From contig JAEWRW010000053.1 in the NCBI GenBank assembly GCA_023398815.1, forward strand, positions 1-64,000: a DNA stretch of 64,000 nucleotides, given 5' to 3'. This document shows positions 61,056 to 64,000 of the stretch, piece after piece (within the stretch, counting starts at the first letter, position 1; each line of letters starts with the position of its first letter). This DNA comes from Bacillota bacterium. GTDB lineage: Bacteria; Bacillota; Clostridia; Christensenellales; UMGS416. The notes beneath the pieces were generated by a model. It saw only the letters and a program-made list of their open reading frames with translations, had not been told where the DNA came from and ran no database searches. Made by a program: the position numbers and the translations under genes.

Positions 61056-61190
61056 TTAGGCAGTGAGCACCTTGCGGCCCCTGGCCCTGCGGCGGGCAAG
61101 CACCTTGCGGCCATTCTTGGTGGCCATGCGCTTGCGGAAACCATGCTCCATCTTGCGCTGTCTCTTCTTAGGCTGATATGGTCTGACCAT
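61056..61190 (-). CDS. rpmH: Ribosomal protein L34
   Basis: A 44-aa very basic protein of the large subunit, beginning MVRPYQPKKRQRKMEHGF and ending ARGRKVLTA. AAGGGG precedes ATG 61190. It opens the rpmH-rnpA-yidD-yidC-jag operon. In most bacteria dnaA and the replication origin lie on its other side; here there is only a non-coding stretch and rsgA. Confidence 0.97.
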   Translation of the reverse strand: MVRPYQPKKRQRKMEHGFRKRMATKNGRKVLARRRARGRKVLTA

Positions 61191-61270
61191 CGTCGCTACC
61201 CCTTTTCTTGTTGTGACGCCCAGGGTTCCTTGGCGACGAGGCCAAGCGTGCCTGAAGCATTTGCCATATC

Positions 61271-61299
61271 ATTATAAAGGCGGCGTGTTGGGCTGTCAA
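61271..61299 (-). promoter_or_regulatory. Consensus promoter of rpmH operon
   Basis: On the minus strand TTGACA (61299-61294) and TATAAT (61276-61271), both perfect, spacer 17 bp. Confidence 0.95.
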
Positions 61300-61349
61300 T
61301 AAAATCTTCACCCCGCCCGGCTGTAGAATGGCTTAAAACGATCGTTCCG

Positions 61350-61558
61350 TTGACAGTTGTTGGATGGAACCGATATACTTGTGCCAAATGATGGAAAGAG
61401 GTGGCGTTGTATGATGGATCGAAACGCCGCGAAGGCGGCTGACAACTGAATCACCGTATCCAGACAGCTCTTTCCCGCCCATAAGGCATGAAACGCGCGG
61501 CTGCTGTCGCGCTTTTTTGTTGCCCAAAATCGGCCGAAGGCACTGCCTTCGGCTTTTT
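61350..61558 (+). ncRNA. Short transcript candidate with mini-ORF and two terminators
   Basis: TTGACA (61350-61355) and TATACT (61374-61379), spacer 18 bp, diverge from the rpmH promoter. A 12-codon frame MMDRNAAKAADN (61411-61449) follows AAAGAGGTG. Terminator one is GCGCG-gctgctgt-CGCGC plus TTTTTT (61495-61518); terminator two is GCCGAAGGC-act-GCCTTCGGC plus TTTTT (61533-61558). This could be a small RNA or an attenuated leader for rsgA. Confidence 0.55.
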
Positions 61559-61564
61559 GTGTGG

Positions 61565-61895
61565 AATGGGCAGGACGGAACGGAGAGGACGAGGCCCTTT
61601 GCGGCACCCCAAAGTGTGACGGACGCCACTGGCGTCCACCCCGATGAGTGAAACGAAAGGAACGATACGCAATGAATGCGATGAATGGAAAATACGGACG
61701 GAACGGACAACGTCGAACACGACGAAATGAGAACGCCGCCACTCTGCTGGCTGGCAGCAAGGCGCCCCGCCACCGATGGGCTGGGAACAGGAGAAAGCGA
61801 TGATGTGGGAACGACTGGAACGTACCCTTCGAGGAAATACGGTGCGCGATGGACAGAAGGAACGCACCAGCCCCTTTGGAACAAAGAAAGGACGA
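61565..61895 (+). other. Purine-rich non-coding stretch before rsgA
   Basis: About 330 bp rich in G and A on the plus strand, with repeated words GGAACG, GAACGA, CGAAA and GGACG. All three minus-strand frames stay open over several hundred bases because TTA, CTA and TCA are rare on the plus strand. No frame has a domain or fitting codon use on either strand, so I treat it as non-coding leader or spacer. Confidence 0.45.
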
Positions 61896-61902
61896 AATCG
61901 GA

Positions 61903-62943
61903 TTGAACGAATGCATCATACAGTATGGATGGAACGAGCACTGGCAGGCGCGGTGGGGCGAATTACCCGATGAGGGGCTTACCCCCGCCCGGGTGACGGG
62001 CCGGTGGCGCGGCCAGTGGGAGGTCGCCTACGAGGGCGGCTTGGCATTGGCGGGCATTACCGGCCGCCTGCGGCGAGACCTGCCCGAGGACTTCTTCCCC
62101 GAGGTCGGGGACTTCGTGGGCGTGCGGGTGGAGAGTGGCACCGTCCTCATCGCGGCGCTGCTTCCCCGGCGCGCCACCCTGCAGCGGCACATGGCCTTCT
62201 CGGTGTCGGGCCGGCAGGTCATGGCCGCCAACGTCGATGTGGCCTTCGCGGCCATGGCGCTGGATCGGGATTACAGCCCCGCTCGGCTGGAGCGTTACCT
62301 CGTTGCCATTGCCGAGGGTGGGGTCAAGCCGGTGGCGCTGCTCACCAAGGCCGACCTCTGCCCCAATGTCTGGGGCAAGGTCTACGGCCTCATGGATCAG
62401 TTCCCCGGGGTGGACGTTGTGCCCGTCAGCGCACTGACCGGCGAGGGGCTGGAGAGCGTGCGCACCCACCTGGGGCAGGGCCGCACGGCGGTGGTGCTTG
62501 GGGCCTCCGGCGCGGGCAAGAGCACGCTGCTCAATGCCCTCTTTGGCGAGGAAATCCTGCGCACCGGTGGGTTGCGCTCCGATGGCGTGAAGGGTGCCCA
62601 CACCACCACCAACCGCCAGATGGTGTGCCTGCCCGATGGCACACTCTTCATCGACACCCCCGGCATGCGGGAGTTGGGCGTGGTGGGCGAGGGCGACGGG
62701 CTCACGACGGCCTTTGCCGACGTGGAGGAGCTGGCGGAGGGTTGCCGCTTCCGCGACTGCCGGCATGAGAGGGAGCCGGGCTGCGCTGTGCAGCAGGCCG
62801 TGGCCGAGGGTCGGCTGGACCCACACCGGCTGAAGCGCTACCGCAGTCTGCAGCGGGAGATGGCCCGCGAGGCCGAGAAAGCCGCCTACCGCCTGAACCA
62901 TCTCTCCTCTTCCCGGCGGCCCGACCGCGCGCGGGAACGCTGA
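61903..62943 (+). CDS. rsgA: Ribosome small-subunit GTPase RsgA
   Basis: A 346-aa circularly permuted GTPase that acts in 30S maturation. OB-fold N-terminus (about 25-90), then the permuted G motifs: TKADLC (G4), SALTGEG (G5), GASGAGKSTLLNAL (G1), THTT-type KGAHTTT (G2) and DTPGMRE (G3). A zinc finger CRFRDCRHEREPGC follows. The start IIQYGWNEHWQARW is typical of the RsgA paralogue with an extended N-terminus. TTG 61903 is the likely start, with AAAGGA 10 bases upstream; ATG 61849 would add 18 untypical residues. Confidence 0.92.
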   Translation: MNECIIQYGWNEHWQARWGELPDEGLTPARVTGRWRGQWEVAYEGGLALAGITGRLRRDLPEDFFPEVGDFVGVRVESGTVLIAALLPRRATLQRHMAFSVSGRQVMAANVDVAFAAMALDRDYSPARLERYLVAIAEGGVKPVALLTKADLCPNVWGKVYGLMDQFPGVDVVPVSALTGEGLESVRTHLGQGRTAVVLGASGAGKSTLLNALFGEEILRTGGLRSDGVKGAHTTTNRQMVCLPDGTLFIDTPGMRELGVVGEGDGLTTAFADVEELAEGCRFRDCRHEREPGCAVQQAVAEGRLDPHRLKRYRSLQREMAREAEKAAYRLNHLSSSRRPDRARER

Positions 62944-62961
62944 GGGAACCCACAGGAAATA

Positions 62962-62996
62962 GCAACGCCCGGCGCGTCAGCGCCGGGCGTTTTTCA
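62962..62996 (+). terminator. Terminator of rsgA
   Basis: ACGCCCGGCGC-gtca-GCGCCGGGCGT followed by TTTTTCAT. Confidence 0.92.
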
Positions 62997-63016
62997 TAGG
63001 TGGTCTTCCCAGGGCC

Positions 63017-63550
63017 TTACTGCCCTTCGCCGACGGAAAGCCCCTTGCCACAGCGGGCCAGAATGCCTTCTACAAAGCCTGTCTTAGCGTCGGTGTAGGC
63101 CGGACGGTCGTTGCGGTAACATTGGGCAAGCGCCTGTTTGAGACGCGCATACTCGTCCACTGCGTCGGGGTGGGTGCGCAGGTAGTCGCGGAAGGCGAGG
63201 TGCCGCCGCAGGGCTACGCTGTCCCGCGGGGAGCAATACAGGTGGCAGGCCAGAAAGCCGCTGTCGGGTGGTTGGCGGAAGGCCTCCCGCCCCGGGATGC
63301 CCAGGTCGCCCTCGTGCCGGTAACCCAGCGCCGCCAGCCGCTCCACGATGGCGGGCAGCTCGGCATAGCTCTCCATCACCATGTTGATGTCCAGAATAGG
63401 CTTGGCGGCCAGCCCTGGCACGGAGGTGCTGCCGATGTGCTCAATAGCCAGCACCAGATCGCCCAGGCAGTCGGCCAGGGTCTGCCGCAGGCGCTCAAAC
63501 TCAGCGGGCCAGGCGGGATCATAGGGGACGATGACAATGGGATCAGCCAT
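63017..63550 (-). CDS. GrpB family nucleotidyltransferase-like protein
   Basis: A 177-aa GrpB (UPF0157) protein of the nucleotidyltransferase fold. IVIVPYDPAWPAEFERLR, IEHIGSTSVPGLAAKPILDINMV (GS plus the D-x-D-like metal site) and HLYCSPRDSVALRRHLAFRDYLR are the family hallmarks. It is related to the nucleotidyltransferase half of dephospho-CoA kinases in other phyla; its own role is unknown. ATG 63550 has GAAGGAGG 8 bases upstream. Confidence 0.92.
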   Translation of the reverse strand: MADPIVIVPYDPAWPAEFERLRQTLADCLGDLVLAIEHIGSTSVPGLAAKPILDINMVMESYAELPAIVERLAALGYRHEGDLGIPGREAFRQPPDSGFLACHLYCSPRDSVALRRHLAFRDYLRTHPDAVDEYARLKQALAQCYRNDRPAYTDAKTGFVEGILARCGKGLSVGEGQ

Positions 63551-63676
63551 GTTGGCCTCCTTCTTTGCGGCAACAGTCGCCCCAAAGGCGCAAGTATGAT
63601 AGTATAACCAAAGGCACGGCCCCGCAAGGGGCAACGCGGAACGTGAACTCAACCGTTGATGATACAGGAGGCACCC

Positions 63677-64000
63677 ATGGAGATTCGCCCACCCGAACTG
63701 CCCGACGCCCTGGTGGACACGCCCGACGGCGAGGGAGCCATCTGCGCAGCGCTGGCCGCCGGGGAGGACTGCGAAGGCCTGTTGCTGCGCCAGCAAACCT
63801 TGGCGCTGGAGAGCGGCAAACCCACCCGGCTGGAGCTGCGCGGCTGCCGGCTGGAGGGCTGCACTCTCATGGCTGCGCCGGGGCTGCTGCTGGATTTTGT
63901 GGATGTGGAACTCGTGCGCTGCGATCTCTCCAACCTCAACCTCTACAAGGGTTCGCTGCTGCGGGTACGCTTGCGGGATTGCAAGCTCCTGGGCGCCAGC
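63677..64000 (+). CDS. Pentapeptide-repeat protein, cut by window end
   Basis: The first 108 codons of a protein that runs past base 64000. From about residue 53 it shows A(D/N)Lxx-like repeats with Leu at every fifth place: LELRGCRLEGCTL, then VELVRCDLSNLNLYKGSLLRVRL. This is a right-handed quadrilateral beta-helix pattern, as in Qnr-type and many other proteins. ACAGGAGGCACCC precedes the ATG. Function unknown; the C-terminus is missing. Confidence 0.8.
   Translation, partial: MEIRPPELPDALVDTPDGEGAICAALAAGEDCEGLLLRQQTLALESGKPTRLELRGCRLEGCTLMAAPGLLLDFVDVELVRCDLSNLNLYKGSLLRVRLRDCKLLGAS

Noticed and set aside
61191..61902. Replication origin beside rpmH.
   Set aside because: No cluster of DnaA boxes and no AT-rich unwinding region was seen; dnaA is not adjacent.
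61333..61941. Three overlapping minus-strand frames of about 140-200 codons before rsgA.
   Set aside because: Open in all frames because the plus strand is purine-rich; Ser/Pro/Phe/Arg-rich products without domains or proper starts.

Overview
The window looks like chromosomal DNA of a GC-rich, anaerobic Gram-positive bacterium of the class Clostridia (Bacillota). Pointers to this are a T-box leader in front of leuS, a perfect CIRCE/HrcA site, type-A promoters of the TTGACA-17-TATAAT kind, strong AAGGAGG ribosome binding sites, DegV, a four-cysteine L33, the hrcA-grpE-dnaK-(deaminase)-dnaJ-prmA-mtaB block, lepA-hemW, and rpmG-secE-nusG-rplK-rplA. The family or genus cannot be fixed from sequence reading alone; a gut-type Oscillospirales-like or Christensenellales-like organism would fit the glycosidase content.

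Layout. 0-2.2 kb: the 5S end of an rRNA operon, tRNA-Asn, two tandem L,D-transpeptidase-like lipoproteins (the second has lost its catalytic Cys) and a HIT protein. 2.2-9.4 kb: DegV, a URO-D-type protein, a SrlD-like dehydrogenase, an AgrC-type histidine kinase, then T-box-leuS. 9.5-17.4 kb: GH32-like hydrolase, a tandem hairpin repeat with a 31-aa basic peptide gene, a CE15-like esterase, YitT, a compact AlaRS, a SipW-like membrane protein and a LUD protein. 17.5-21.4 kb: lepA, hemW and a GntR/UTRA regulator. 21.7-25.7 kb: a GH1 / mannose-6-P isomerase / AlsE-like epimerase / ROK kinase operon with operator-like palindromes that also occur before the GntR gene. 25.7-35.9 kb: an aconitase-family enzyme, a diguanylate cyclase, two glycosidases (GH30 and a clan GH-A enzyme), an HD hydrolase, and a MarR / polyprenol-kinase-like / CDF-like group. 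36-44.6 kb: heat-shock block through mtaB and a HIT gene. 44.6-51 kb: an orphan leader RNA, a methyltransferase, a lipoprotein, tRNA-Gly-tuf and the rpmG-secE-nusG-rplK-rplA operon. 51-58.5 kb: an unknown 362-aa protein, GH3 lipoprotein, LURP-one protein, pfkA, YhcH, dGTPase, HD protein and an AT-richer Nudix gene. 58.7-64 kb: jag-yidC-yidD-rnpA-rpmH (no dnaA beside it), a non-coding stretch with a promoter and two terminators, rsgA, a GrpB-family gene and a pentapeptide-repeat gene cut by the window end.

The most striking unexplained signal is a family of about 220-280 bp structured repeats (called R1 here), four copies, at 16505-16720, 21490-21722, 45742-46022 and 55762-56000. Every copy sits between two converging genes and carries an 8-bp stem around a near-invariant 13-nt loop. 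The stem sequence differs in every copy yet always pairs perfectly, which is covariation evidence for a conserved RNA (or cruciform) structure. Other candidates are the tandem three-unit hairpin repeat with its small-peptide gene at 11.1-11.8 kb, two promoter-to-terminator RNAs without a clear gene (44.64-44.86 and 61.35-61.56 kb), and the predicted GntR regulon.
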